NCBI RefSeq assembly: GCF_020524905.1
Contig: NZ_JAIVKI010000017.1
Span: forward strand, 49,065-113,064
Origin: Microbulbifer variabilis
GTDB lineage: Bacteria > Pseudomonadota > Gammaproteobacteria > Pseudomonadales > Cellvibrionaceae
DNA length: 64,000 nucleotides
Direction: 5' to 3'
Every line of letters starts with the position of its first letter. Positions within the stretch are counted from its first letter, which is position 1. The translations under genes and the position numbers were made by a program. Positions 19,302-28,944 of the stretch are shown here, piece after piece. Below the pieces are notes generated by a model, which searched no databases, was not told the DNA's origin, and saw nothing but the letters and a program-made list of their open reading frames with translations.

Positions 19302-20096
19302 TTACTTGCTAGCCTCAATAATAAATCTCTTGATTCTTACTCCAGCCTGCTTTTGCATTGTAGGGTGTATTTTTTTAAAGTAATCATCCATTATCTGTTG
19401 GGCGAACTTTTCCCTGTTTGGGCTTTGAAGATGACGGAACTGGGGCACCCAAGATAAGAAAAATGTTGTAAGCGTATCTCGCGTTCCAAAGTTTTCCACA
19501 TGATGAATTTCATCGATCCTGGGAAGATAAAATCCTGCTTCCTCAATATAACGGCGTATTTCATTCAGTGTATAGTGATTGTAGGGGTCGATAAAACTCT
19601 CAAAGTAAGGTTGCCACTGAGTACTATTTTGGAGTTCGTACACCGTATCCCAGAAATTTTCGTGACCAACCTGAAAGCCAACCACCACCTTTCCATTTTC
19701 TCTTAAGTACTTGTAGAAACCATCCCAGACTTTTTTCTGATCTGCCACCCAGTGCAGGCAGCTGAAAGAAAAAATAATATTGAACTGCTCTTCAAAATGA
19801 ATTTCATCGGCACTCATCTGCTCGAAGGCGAGATTGGGTACTCTGGCGTGGGCTTTGCGGGCGTGGCGAATCATATCCTCAGTGAGGTCCACACCGATAA
19901 TTTTGCCATTCTTGAGGCGCTCGGCCAGATAGCGGGTGATTCTGCCATCGCCACAGCCCACATCGAGGATAGCGCTGACCTCCTGATAGCTGCAGCGCTG
20001 GATGGCTTCCATGGCCTGTCGCCACTGCATGGAGGAGGCCTTCACATACTCTTGGGCTTGCCATTTATCGTGTCTGGTGGATTTCTCTGCTGTCAT
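19302..20096 (-). CDS. Class I SAM-dependent methyltransferase
   Basis: 264 residues. The SAM-binding motif I is LDVGCGDGRITRYLAERL (~40-58), followed by GVDLTEDMIRHA and the FSFSCLHWV segment, all typical of UbiE/malonyl-ACP-type small-molecule methyltransferases. The C-terminal half (after ~150) is helical and lacks a recognisable specificity marker. It is transcribed towards the PAP2 gene and is divergent from the GFA gene, 92 bases away. Substrate unknown. Confidence 0.78.
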   Translation of the reverse strand: MTAEKSTRHDKWQAQEYVKASSMQWRQAMEAIQRCSYQEVSAILDVGCGDGRITRYLAERLKNGKIIGVDLTEDMIRHARKAHARVPNLAFEQMSADEIHFEEQFNIIFSFSCLHWVADQKKVWDGFYKYLRENGKVVVGFQVGHENFWDTVYELQNSTQWQPYFESFIDPYNHYTLNEIRRYIEEAGFYLPRIDEIHHVENFGTRDTLTTFFLSWVPQFRHLQSPNREKFAQQIMDDYFKKIHPTMQKQAGVRIKRFIIEASK

Positions 20097-20188
20097 GGCG
20101 GCATAACCCTTGATTGTGCAACCGCTATCCAGTCTAGCCTAGATACAGTGAATAAAGTCGTGGCCATGCTAATCGGGGAGATTCAAAG

Positions 20189-20668
20189 GTGAAACTCAAT
20201 GGTTCCTGTCACTGCCAATCGGTACGCTTTAGTCTCAAATGTGAACAACCTTACCCATTTACCCGCTGCTACTGTTCGATTTGCCGTAAGACAGCTGGGG
20301 GAGGGGGCTATGCCGTGAATCTGGGTGGGGATTATCAGTCGCTGGTGATTCAGGGGAAGGAGTTTATTTCAACGTATCAGGCGGTATTGCGCGACGAATC
20401 TGGTAGCAATAGTACCAGCCCGGCCCAGCGACATTTTTGTTCTCACTGTGGCAGTGCGCTTTGGCTGTGGGATCCCCGCTGGCCCGATCTGGTCCACCCA
20501 TTTGCCTCTGCGATCGATACTGAACTGCCCATACCGCCTGAGCGTACCCATGTGATGTTGGCTTTTGCCAAACCCTGGGTAGAGCCGGATATTAGAGCCG
20601 GGGACAATCAGTTCGATGAGTATCCAGATGAGTCATTGGCAGAGTGGCATCAGCGCCATAATTTATGA
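20189..20668 (+). CDS. GFA-family (glutathione-dependent formaldehyde-activating-like) zinc protein
   Basis: 159 residues, GTG start with GGGGAG at 20175-20180. Zinc-binding cysteines appear as GSCHCQSVRF (~6-12), CYCSICRKTAGGG (~28-40) and CSHCGSALW (~92), the signature of the GFA/CENP-V fold. Despite the family name most members have unknown function. Divergent from the methyltransferase gene and convergent with the di-haem gene, with a strong hairpin between. Confidence 0.85.
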   Translation: MKLNGSCHCQSVRFSLKCEQPYPFTRCYCSICRKTAGGGGYAVNLGGDYQSLVIQGKEFISTYQAVLRDESGSNSTSPAQRHFCSHCGSALWLWDPRWPDLVHPFASAIDTELPIPPERTHVMLAFAKPWVEPDIRAGDNQFDEYPDESLAEWHQRHNL

Positions 20669-20700
20669 GAAAAAGTAAAGTCTATAGTGCTGGATAGTCA

Positions 20701-20727
20701 GCGGGGCAGGCCAATTAGCCGCCCCGC
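20701..20727. terminator. Strong hairpin between convergent genes
   Basis: GCGGGGC (20701-20707) pairs with GCCCCGC (20721-20727), and GGC/GCC extends the stem inside. It lies between the stops of the GFA gene (+) and the di-haem gene (-), so it can serve both directions; no strong U-tract on either side. Confidence 0.55.
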
Positions 20728-20753
20728 AGTTGGTGCTAAGTTGTAAAAGCTTG

Positions 20754-22379
20754 CTATGGGGCCAGGTAGAGCACCAAGTTATCCAGGAATTTCAGCAGGT
20801 CGGCTTTTTCGGCATCGCTAAGGGCTTCAAATTGCTCCTTACTGGATTGTGCCTCTCCACCGTGAAAGAGAACGGCTTCTGTCATAGTGGTGGCGCGGCC
20901 ATCATGTAGATAGGGTGCTGTGGAGCCTACTCCCCATAGGTTTTCGGTGAGGAATACGGAGGCTCCCACATTACCTTCATCGAACTCCTCGGCGAGGGCC
21001 CGACCCATGTCGTGTCGTTTCAAGTCGCCAAAGAGCCGCACAATGGCTCCGCCATTTTCAGACTCTTCGAATTGTCCCAAGGTCTGACCGGAAGGCAGCT
21101 CCTGAGGGTTTTCGAGAATGTCTGTGAGCAGGTTAAATTGCAGAGAGGCGGTGGGTAACCCGGCAATATCTCCTGCGGGATAGGTTTCATCGCGATAGTT
21201 GGCGTGCTTCGAGGGCTCATAAAATACGGGTGAGGAGACCTCCATCTCGGGAGAGTGGCACGAGGCGCAGCTGATAGAGGAGAAAATTTCTTCGCCATTT
21301 TGAATGCTGGCAATATCGGCCTCACTGAGAGGTAAGCCGTAGGTTTCCTTTTCTTCTTCATTCAGGGTGTCAATCACGCTATTCAGCTCAATCTTGGTGA
21401 CTGGTCGCGGTTGAGCGGCATTGTAGATCGTCAATGCGGTAATATCCCCGACACTTAGCTCATTGGTGACGGAGTCGAAGTCGCTATCAGCATCGCCTAC
21501 CAGCTCGGTGGCCTGCATACCAAGCTCCTGGTGGGCGGCTCCTCGAACAAAGGCCCTTACGAAACCAGTTAAGCCCTTCCACTCAAAGGGACGAACGATG
21601 AGGTCCGTATCAATACCAGCGAGATTGTCATAGTTGACGTTTTCACAGGAGACAGAAATTTCTCCAAAATTCACGCCCTTGGCTACCATCTCCACGGTGG
21701 CACTTTCACCTGAAGCACAGCTGTCGGCGACGGCTTGGTCCCTCAGGCTTTGCAATTGGGTAGTCATTTCTTCGGCCACTAGCTGTACCGCACCCATACC
21801 GAACAGGTGCGGGGAGTTACGCTCAATAAAGCCTTTCTGTTTACGCTCAGGATCCATACGGATCACATTGTCGTTTACACCGCCGCCGCCATCAGCCACG
21901 GGGGCATTGTGACAACTGATACAGGAGTCTCCGTTGGGGCCTGTGGCCCGGTGGGGCAGAATGTTGGCCCAGGCCATTGGGCCTCTGAGATCCGGGCGCG
22001 GAAAACTGGTGAAGCGTTTGCCGTTACCGACATTAACGCCCACTCCATCGAGAGCGTTGTATTTTATCTCAAAGAGCTCATCACCTTCTTCGAAAGCATG
22101 AACATAGGCCTCAATAGGGTCCATGGCTTCTAGTTCGGCCTGGTTTATGTGGCCACCGAGATGTATTTCTACAGCACCGGCCTCCAGGATCTGAACGGTA
22201 TTGAAAATAGTACTGAAATCAAAAGGTTGTTCCCTTGGTGGTCGAGGGCCCTGCCTCGCGCTTTTAGGTACCCGATGTTTGTCGTGTTTAGAACCAAAAT
22301 CCGCTAGGACTGGTGGCACAGTAAATGTTAGAGCTGATATTGCCAGGGAAATAGGCAATAAGTGTCTTTTTGATATCAT
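20754..22379 (-). CDS. Exported di-haem cytochrome c oxidoreductase-like protein (DUF1111/peroxidase type)
   Basis: 541 residues. Signal peptide ~1-26 (ISLAISALTFTVPPVLA). Two CxxCH sites: CISCHNAP in the middle (~160) and CASCHSPEM (~375). The C-terminal block with WGVGSTAPYLHDGRATTMTEAVLFHGGEA is characteristic of the di-haem oxidoreductase family related to MauG/CcpA. A likely periplasmic redox enzyme; partners are unknown. It is not closely similar to the tandem pair at 0-3 kb, which has a different haem-flanking sequence. Transcribed alone, leftwards. Confidence 0.82.
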   Translation of the reverse strand: MISKRHLLPISLAISALTFTVPPVLADFGSKHDKHRVPKSARQGPRPPREQPFDFSTIFNTVQILEAGAVEIHLGGHINQAELEAMDPIEAYVHAFEEGDELFEIKYNALDGVGVNVGNGKRFTSFPRPDLRGPMAWANILPHRATGPNGDSCISCHNAPVADGGGGVNDNVIRMDPERKQKGFIERNSPHLFGMGAVQLVAEEMTTQLQSLRDQAVADSCASGESATVEMVAKGVNFGEISVSCENVNYDNLAGIDTDLIVRPFEWKGLTGFVRAFVRGAAHQELGMQATELVGDADSDFDSVTNELSVGDITALTIYNAAQPRPVTKIELNSVIDTLNEEEKETYGLPLSEADIASIQNGEEIFSSISCASCHSPEMEVSSPVFYEPSKHANYRDETYPAGDIAGLPTASLQFNLLTDILENPQELPSGQTLGQFEESENGGAIVRLFGDLKRHDMGRALAEEFDEGNVGASVFLTENLWGVGSTAPYLHDGRATTMTEAVLFHGGEAQSSKEQFEALSDAEKADLLKFLDNLVLYLAP

Positions 22380-23513
22380 CAGCTATATCTCCCGGTACGA
22401 AATAGGGTGCGGATGGAGCAATATTTTTTATGGAAATGCACGGGAAGAAATAACGGCAATCTGTTTCGAGTCTGCCCAGACAGTCACGGGAAAAATTGCT
22501 AAATAGATTCTTGGTCAGGACCTATTCATTCTCACAAAGTGCATCTCAATAACGCTAAAATGCATCCTTGCAAGCCACTCGTGGGAAACCACTAGTGGGA
22601 TTAGGCTCAAAAAAATAGGGAGATTTACTGAAAAATAGCTTTAAGAGAAAGCTAACTTTCCGTTAGAGCTAACGCCCGAAGTACGACCCCAAATATTTAT
22701 TTTTGCCCATAACCCTCTGCGCATTTGCACAGACCTTTTGTATTTGTCTTACGTGTCTTAGTTGCCACCTTTATATTTGAAGTTCCCTTTTTTTTATGGA
22801 AATTAAAAAGTTGTTTTTCGGTGACAGGAAACCTCTGAGTAAAGATCCCCAGGCTTGTGATTAGTCTGGGATAGACTTCTCGTCCAAATGATAAGACTGG
22901 TTGGATTCACGGCTCGCCTTAGCTGTGGATCCTGCGATCATGCCAACACTTGGTTGCAACTCAAATAGCACGTATCGGCTTGGTACTGGTACTGGTACTG
23001 GCATTAATGATCGATTTCACTGGTTGCTAATGCATTACCTATATTCTTATTTTGTTTTACTTTGTGCTTTTGATGGAATATTTCTAATAATTTAAGTGTT
23101 AGTAATAATCAAAAATGATTGCTTGTTTCTTTAGGCCTTTTCCATTCTGGTTGTATATCCCGAGCTTACCGGGCGGTATTTAAGGCTGCTCTAGATTGTC
23201 TAATGGCCTGGTTTTGCTTCTCTAAAAATATAAAAAATAAAAATTGGCGCCTTATCCTTTCAATTGGCGCGCTAATTGCTTTTGACGCCATATATTTCAT
23301 ACTGCAAACAGTGAGATAGTTCTAGTAGAGATCGTTGGCTTTTTCGGTGAGATAGGTCCGGGGAAAGCTTGCTGATTGAATTAACCAATAAGCGAATGGA
23401 TTTTGCTCTTGGATCGGGGTCCTGGATAGAGTGGTGAATCAGCGGACTATATGCTGCTAAGGGAGTTTATTCGATTCAATGTCATTTTTTTGTCACTAAT
23501 AAATGAGGTCAGG
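22380..23513. other. 1.1-kb region without a convincing gene
   Basis: Between divergent genes. Short open frames at 22901-23095 and 23119-23319 exist; the second ends in a plausible membrane-like stretch (LILSIGALIAFDAIYFILQTV) but has no good start, so it may be a remnant. Two small repeats are present: CCACTCGTGGG-AAA-CCACTAGTGGG at 22575-22599 and three tandem GGTACT units at 22982-22999. AT-rich overall; possibly the relic of a lost gene. Confidence 0.5.
22575..22599. repeat. Paired palindromes CCACTMGTGG
   Basis: Two self-complementary 10-mers, CCACTCGTGG (one mismatch) and CCACTAGTGG, each followed by G, separated by AAA with a 14-base period. Position about 195 bases upstream of the di-haem gene start would suit an operator; no known regulator consensus recognised. 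Confidence 0.4.
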
Positions 23514-24671
23514 GTGAGAAAAGTACTGATTCTTGGTGGGGATGGATTCTGTGGTTGGCCGACATCTCTTCATCTTTCTGATGCAGGCTATGAAGTGATT
23601 ATTGTCGATGATTTTTCCAGAAGGAAAACAGATGTAGAGCTTGAAGTAGAGTCCTTGACTCCTATTCGGCCTCTAGGGGAGAGGCTCAGGGTGTGGCGGG
23701 ATGTGTCGGGTCGTAATATTCGGCATGTTGCAATTACTATTGGTAAAGAATATCGCGAATTACTAGAGCTGTTGGTCTCAGAGAAACCCTATGCAATTGT
23801 GCATTTTGCAGAACAACGTTCGGCACCTTATTCGATGAAATCATCAAGCCATAGGCGCTTGACGGTTAATAATAATTTGAGTGCTACTAACGACGTTCTT
23901 GCCGCAATTGTAGAAAGTAAATTGGATATACACCTTGTTCACCTGGGTACTATGGGGGTTTATGGATACGGTACTACCGGGATGAAAATTCCGGAAGGAT
24001 ATCTTAAAGTGCAGGTTGAGGAGGATGGTGAGATTAGGGGTAGAGAGATATTATACCCCTCAAATCCCGGGTCTATCTATCATATGACTAAAGCACAGGA
24101 TCAGTTGTTGTTTGCTTTTTACAATAAAAATGATGGATTGCGTATTACTGATTTACATCAAGGTATTGTTTGGGGTACCCAGACCTCTCAAACTCGCCGG
24201 GATAAATATCTCATCAATCGATTTGACTATGACGGGGATTATGGCACCGTGCTAAATCGATTCCTGATGCAGGCGGCTATAAACTATCCTTTGACTGTCC
24301 ATGGAACTGGTGGACAGAAGCGTGCGTTTATCCACATTCAGGATACTTGTCGTAGTATTCAGTTGGCTATTGAACACCCTCCAGAAAAGACGGACCGCGT
24401 CAAAATACTGAACCAAATGACTGAAATCCACCGTGTCAGGGATTTGGCCAAGTTGATATCAGACAAAACAGGTGTGGGTATAGCCTATGTGGATAATCCA
24501 AGAAAAGAATCTGCGGAGAATGACCTATTGGCCGTTAATGATCAATTGTTAGAGATGGGGTTGCGACCAATTACCCTAAACGAGGAACTTCTCAATGAAG
24601 TAGAGCAGGTTGCAAAAAAATACTCCAGCCGATGTGATCAAAACAAAATACCTTGCTTGTCCAGATGGTAA
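23514..24671 (+). CDS. sqdB: UDP-sulfoquinovose synthase (SQD1/SqdB family)
   Basis: 385 residues from GTG 23514; the longer frame from 23451 adds residues the family lacks. Short-chain dehydrogenase/epimerase fold: NAD motif GGDGFCGW (~7-14), HFAEQRSAPYSM, GTMGVYGYG, and the catalytic pair in SIYHMTK (~186-192). These blocks and RFDYDGDYGTVLNRF are specific for SQD1, which makes UDP-sulfoquinovose from UDP-glucose and sulfite. The downstream glycosyltransferase makes a sulfolipid route likely. Such enzymes are common in phototrophs and some alphaproteobacteria and less usual in a gammaproteobacterium. Confidence 0.9.
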   Translation: MRKVLILGGDGFCGWPTSLHLSDAGYEVIIVDDFSRRKTDVELEVESLTPIRPLGERLRVWRDVSGRNIRHVAITIGKEYRELLELLVSEKPYAIVHFAEQRSAPYSMKSSSHRRLTVNNNLSATNDVLAAIVESKLDIHLVHLGTMGVYGYGTTGMKIPEGYLKVQVEEDGEIRGREILYPSNPGSIYHMTKAQDQLLFAFYNKNDGLRITDLHQGIVWGTQTSQTRRDKYLINRFDYDGDYGTVLNRFLMQAAINYPLTVHGTGGQKRAFIHIQDTCRSIQLAIEHPPEKTDRVKILNQMTEIHRVRDLAKLISDKTGVGIAYVDNPRKESAENDLLAVNDQLLEMGLRPITLNEELLNEVEQVAKKYSSRCDQNKIPCLSRW

Positions 24672-24765
24672 TTGAGGGAGTCGATCCAGATCATACAGTG
24701 TATTTGTATGCGCATCATTGCATGACAGGACATGTTTCAATCTTTAGGGATAAAGGTTTTCTGGT

Positions 24766-25794
24766 ATGAAAATATTAATTGCTACGGATACTTATCCAAA
24801 GCAGCTTAATGGTGTGTCGCGGGTTCTTGAGAAAACGATAAAAGAATTATCTGTACGAGGGCATGAGGTTAAGCTCTTGTCAGTGGATGATTTTAAATAT
24901 ATCCCTTTGCCAGGGTACCATGAGATAAGAGTTGCCATATTCCCTGGATCCCGTATTGCCCGTATTGTGGATAAGTTTTCCCCTGATGCTATTCATATTA
25001 TGACCGAGGGGCCAATTGGTTTTTCAATGCGTAGGTATTGCAAAAAGCGGGGATTAAAATTCACTACTTCCTGGCTTTCCAGATTATGTGAGTATGGTTC
25101 CCTGCGTTATAAAATTCCTGTTAAATGGCTGCATAAGTTATTGGTTAATTTCCATCAGGCAGCAGCACAAACAATGGTAACTACTGCGAGTATGGAGGCT
25201 GAAGCAAAGGCTTTAGGTATCAGCAGGATAGTAAGGTGGCGCCGGGGTGTTGAATTGGATAAATTTCATCCCGTTAAAACAAATATTTTTTCAGGCTTAC
25301 CAAGACCAATTTTGTTAAATGTCGGTCGTGTTGCTGTAGAGAAATCGCTGGATAGGTTTTTGTCTATTAATATCCCTGGCACCAAGGTGGTGGTTGGGGA
25401 TGGTCCTCAATTAAATGCTTTAAAGAAAGCGTTTCCGGAAGCTATTTATTTGGGGGTTAAAGAGGGGAAGGAATTAACAGAGTGTTATTCCGGGGCAGAT
25501 GTATTTGTATTCCCATCCTTAACAGATACCTTCGGGTTAGTTAACTTAGAGGCGCTTGCCTGCGGCCTGCCAATTGCCGCTTATCCAGTTACGGGCCCAA
25601 GAGATATCATAGGTAATGCACCCGTTGGCGCTATGGATGAGGATCTAGAAGTGGCTGTTCAAAGAGCACTTTCCTTTAAATCAGAGGATTGTATTGCCAG
25701 AGCGAAAACCTTTTGTTGGGATTTGGCTACTGAAGATTTTATTTCGAATCTGGTCCCTGTCAATATGGAGCAGCCGTTAGCAGCCGATTATTAA
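24766..25794 (+). CDS. GT4-family glycosyltransferase, probable sulfoquinovosyl- or glycolipid transferase
   Basis: 342 residues. GT-B fold: N-terminal ATDTYPKQLNGVSRVLEKT, a lipid-acceptor-side domain to ~170, then the donor domain with NVGRVAVEKSLDRF, VVGDGP and the EX7E-like FPSLTDTFGLVNLEALACGLPI. The closest family by eye is the SqdX/SQD2 and MgtA-type lipid glycosyltransferases. Its place 95 bases behind sqdB points to transfer of sulfoquinovose to diacylglycerol. Odd: where relatives have TSYHTxFPEY this protein reads TTSWLSRLCEYGS, a change in a normally conserved acceptor-side motif, so the acceptor could differ. Confidence 0.78.
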   Translation: MKILIATDTYPKQLNGVSRVLEKTIKELSVRGHEVKLLSVDDFKYIPLPGYHEIRVAIFPGSRIARIVDKFSPDAIHIMTEGPIGFSMRRYCKKRGLKFTTSWLSRLCEYGSLRYKIPVKWLHKLLVNFHQAAAQTMVTTASMEAEAKALGISRIVRWRRGVELDKFHPVKTNIFSGLPRPILLNVGRVAVEKSLDRFLSINIPGTKVVVGDGPQLNALKKAFPEAIYLGVKEGKELTECYSGADVFVFPSLTDTFGLVNLEALACGLPIAAYPVTGPRDIIGNAPVGAMDEDLEVAVQRALSFKSEDCIARAKTFCWDLATEDFISNLVPVNMEQPLAADY

Positions 25795-25851
25795 AATAGA
25801 TGCAATTAATGCGGGACTTTATTGAGGAAGTGCTCACTATTGAATAGCTTT

Positions 25852-26706
25852 TTATAAAACAGAAGATAAAAATTCAGACCAGTTATCTCGATTTACAAAT
25901 CCGTAGTGTCCCGCCTCAGGCCAGGTGTATGTTTTTGCATGAGGGAGCCTTTCCGCAAGATATAAAGGCATGTTGAAGTTTATAATATCGTCTTTTTTTC
26001 CAAAGAAGATTTGTACTGTATTATTCAGGTTGCTGAGTTCAAACCCCCAATCCCAGAGCGCCATTATCATCTCATAAAGCCCTTCACCATTTTGGCTCAT
26101 TCCAGTTCTAAAAGAAGCCTTAAACATTTCCTTAAATTTGGGATTACCCAATAGGGTGGCTGCATCTGAAGGGTCTTCCAGCGCAGTTTGCTGGATAAAT
26201 TTATCAATATCTTTAATGGCACTGCGTGCAGCAAAACTACAGATCCATCTAATAAGAAAAGGAATCCTGTGGATTCTCGCGATGAGTTTTAGATCCCGGT
26301 TCTTCAGCATCGAGGTTACTCCAGCCTCACCCAGAGGGGCTACTGGAGAGGCGAGAGATATTTTATGAACTCTATTGGGAATATTGTAAGCGATAGATAG
26401 AGCGTGGGGTGCACCGCCAGAATGTCCAAGAACGGAGAATTGGTCCAACTGGAGAAAGTTTGCTAGTTCCTCCATATCCCATCCCCAATCAACCATTTTT
26501 CTCCCTCTGTATGGGGATGAGCTTCCAACTCCTGGCTGGTCTGCGGCAATCATTTTAATGCCAAGGGCTATGGTAAGTGTGTCATCGGGGTTACGAATCA
26601 GACTGGAATCTGAAAAACCATGATTAAAAATTACCGGATAACCCTTGGGGTCGCCATATATATTAAATGAGAGACTTCGCCCATCTCTAAGGGTCATCAC
26701 GGGCAT
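25852..26706 (-). CDS. Alpha/beta hydrolase
   Basis: 284 residues. The nucleophile elbow is GHSGGAPHAL (Ser ~95), the oxyanion region NHGFSDSS (~28), and the catalytic His lies in EAGHYGF near the C-terminus (~266). A classical alpha/beta hydrolase without signal peptide, so probably cytosolic; the cap domain (130-200) does not reveal the substrate. Convergent with the glycosyltransferase and divergent from the thiol-disulfide pair. Confidence 0.82.
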   Translation of the reverse strand: MPVMTLRDGRSLSFNIYGDPKGYPVIFNHGFSDSSLIRNPDDTLTIALGIKMIAADQPGVGSSSPYRGRKMVDWGWDMEELANFLQLDQFSVLGHSGGAPHALSIAYNIPNRVHKISLASPVAPLGEAGVTSMLKNRDLKLIARIHRIPFLIRWICSFAARSAIKDIDKFIQQTALEDPSDAATLLGNPKFKEMFKASFRTGMSQNGEGLYEMIMALWDWGFELSNLNNTVQIFFGKKDDIINFNMPLYLAERLPHAKTYTWPEAGHYGFVNRDNWSEFLSSVL

Positions 26707-26827
26707 AATGAAAGGGTAATATGCGTCTCAATTATTGATCTAAAGTGGTTATCCCAGAGTATAGTAATGATAGAAATCCAGAAATGAACTTATTTATTTT
26801 CCAGGCCTAAGGCTCAAGGAAAAGAGT

Positions 26828-28885
26828 GTGTTTAAAATCAAGTTTGTCTTGATAATTATCATTGGTGTTTTAGCTTTTTGCGTCGCTTCTAGCAATTATG
26901 CACTGGAGGAGGCTTCGGGCGAACATGTGCGAGTTCGTTGGTTGGCTCCTTCTATTTTCGAAGAGAGGATCACAGAAAAAATCGGCTTCTACTTTGAGGT
27001 AGATCCAGGTTGGCATGTATATTGGCGAAATCCAGGAGACTCAGGTGAAGCTCCCCGTTTTGATATAGAGGCGCAGGGTGCAAGTTTTGGAAAAATCGAA
27101 TGGCCTTTTCCAACTCGCCTTAGGGTAGAGCACTTTACAAACCTGGGATATGAGGGAAATGTCGCTTATCTTTTTGATCTGAGGCCTAAGTTTGGGGCGC
27201 CAAAAGTCTCTTTGAACACGGATCTTGAGTGGCTTGTATGTAAGGTTGAGTGTATTCCAGGGCGTGGCACCATGACACTATCCCGCCCGGTTGAAAAGCA
27301 GTCTAAATGGGTTGAGGAAGACCTGACATTGCGAGACCGTTTTGCAGAAAAATTGCCTATATCGCAGGAAAGCAGCCCCTGGATGCTGGACTCTCTGGTG
27401 TTACAAGGAAAAGACCATATACGTCTGTTGACTGAAGCACGTAAGAAAGGACGTGCACCACAGGTGTTTCCTTTGGATGGGAAAATTTTCTCTCCCGACA
27501 AGCCAATAATGGAACGAGATGGTAATATGTTCGTTTACCTTTTTAAGCGCCAACCAGATGTGGAAATCCCCGAGTCAGTCAGCTTTGTATTGAGTGATGG
27601 ATATCGCGCCTGGAAATTTGATGATGTCGCGTTTGACAGTCCTCTACCGGCAGCAAAGTGGCGTCCACTTTGGTTAATCATACTTGCAGCTCTGGCTGGG
27701 GGAGTCATTCTAAACTTGATGCCCTGCGTTTTCCCCGTGCTTTCCATCAAGCTTTTCGGATTGATAGGAGGGGGATACAACAGTGGTTCTCGTTTGCGAG
27801 AGGGGCTCTTATATTCTGCAGGGGTGGTCCTTACCTTTGGTATCCTTGGTCTTCTACTTTTAATACTTCGTGCAGGGGGTTCCTCAATTGGCTGGGGGTT
27901 TCAATTACAATCACCCGCCGTAGTATTGGCATTAATAGTACTGTTTTGGGTGATGGCTTTGTCCTTTCATGGTGTATTTGAGTTTGGCCATCATTTGGTG
28001 AAGGTGGCCGGTCTCAGTAAAGGCGGCACCTTCGTTACAGGTGTACTTGCGGTATTTGTCGCCGCCCCCTGTACGGGCCCTTTTATGGGGGTCGCCCTTG
28101 GCACCGCTACAGTTTTACCTCCTTTAGAAGCCATGCTGATTTTCATATGTATGGGGATAGGTTTGGCTGCGCCATTTTTAATTCTCTGTATATGTCCTCC
28201 CCTTATGAGTCGCCTTCCATCACCTGGGCCATGGATGGATAAACTTCGCCAATTATTAGCTTTTCCTCTTTACGCTACGGTGATTTGGTTGCTTTGGGTT
28301 TTTGGACGTATGGAAGGGGAAACAGGTTGGTTACTAGGTACCTCAATGGTATTGCTGGTAACCTTTGCTCTCTGGATGATACGTAATTACTCTGGAGTTG
28401 TTAGTGTAATTTCATGGATGATATTAATCATAAGTTTGCCTGCAGGTTTTTTGCTTCTAGATAAAGAAGAGCAGAAGCCTCTTCCCGTTACTATGGGGTG
28501 GAAAGAATACGATCCCCAGTTGCTTAAGCAGGCACAAAAAGAAAAACGTTCTGTGTTTATCGATTATACCGCAGCTTGGTGTGTAACTTGCCAAGTGAAT
28601 AAGAAGCGTGTACTCGATAAAGAGAAAACCTTGAAAATTTTCCAGGATAATGGTGTTTTACTGCTCCGTGCTGACTGGACCAGAGAAGACCCTGTAATCA
28701 CTGAGTCTCTTGCCGCATTGGGGCGCAACTCAATACCTGTCTATGCTTGGTATCCTGCTGGCGCCAAGAGGCCACAAATTCTACCTCAGATATTGCAGGA
28801 ATATATGATTGTCGATTTATTTGATGAAAGTTCTTTCTCCAAGGAAGATCAAGATAAAGAAGAGAAGTCCTCTTCCAGTCGTTAG
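26828..28885 (+). CDS. scsB: ScsB/DsbD-type thiol:disulfide transmembrane reductase
   Basis: 685 residues, GTG start with AAGGAA at 26816-26821. N-terminal signal (~1-25), periplasmic DsbD-alpha-like domain (~30-270), eight-helix transmembrane domain with the Cys motifs MPCVFPVLSIKLFG (~300) and APCTGPFMGVALG (~417), and a C-terminal thioredoxin-like domain with AAWCVTCQVNK (~583). It moves electrons from cytoplasmic thioredoxin to periplasmic thiol proteins. The large N-terminal domain and MPCVFPVLSIK motif favour the ScsB branch over DsbD. The ScsD-like thioredoxin follows 60 bases later. Confidence 0.83.
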   Translation: MFKIKFVLIIIIGVLAFCVASSNYALEEASGEHVRVRWLAPSIFEERITEKIGFYFEVDPGWHVYWRNPGDSGEAPRFDIEAQGASFGKIEWPFPTRLRVEHFTNLGYEGNVAYLFDLRPKFGAPKVSLNTDLEWLVCKVECIPGRGTMTLSRPVEKQSKWVEEDLTLRDRFAEKLPISQESSPWMLDSLVLQGKDHIRLLTEARKKGRAPQVFPLDGKIFSPDKPIMERDGNMFVYLFKRQPDVEIPESVSFVLSDGYRAWKFDDVAFDSPLPAAKWRPLWLIILAALAGGVILNLMPCVFPVLSIKLFGLIGGGYNSGSRLREGLLYSAGVVLTFGILGLLLLILRAGGSSIGWGFQLQSPAVVLALIVLFWVMALSFHGVFEFGHHLVKVAGLSKGGTFVTGVLAVFVAAPCTGPFMGVALGTATVLPPLEAMLIFICMGIGLAAPFLILCICPPLMSRLPSPGPWMDKLRQLLAFPLYATVIWLLWVFGRMEGETGWLLGTSMVLLVTFALWMIRNYSGVVSVISWMILIISLPAGFLLLDKEEQKPLPVTMGWKEYDPQLLKQAQKEKRSVFIDYTAAWCVTCQVNKKRVLDKEKTLKIFQDNGVLLLRADWTREDPVITESLAALGRNSIPVYAWYPAGAKRPQILPQILQEYMIVDLFDESSFSKEDQDKEEKSSSSR

Positions 28886-28944
28886 CCTGCATTTGGTTTC
28901 TAGGATTGACTTAATATAAATATGAAAAATAGGAATAGGCTGAA

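Noticed and set aside
22670..22690. attC-like GAGCTAACGCCC away from the array
   Set aside because: No matching second core site or inverted arms follow within 150 bases.
22901..23319. Two short plus-strand open frames as small genes
   Set aside because: Poor starts, low-complexity content in the first (repeat-encoded GTGTG), no ribosome site; noted only as possible remnant.
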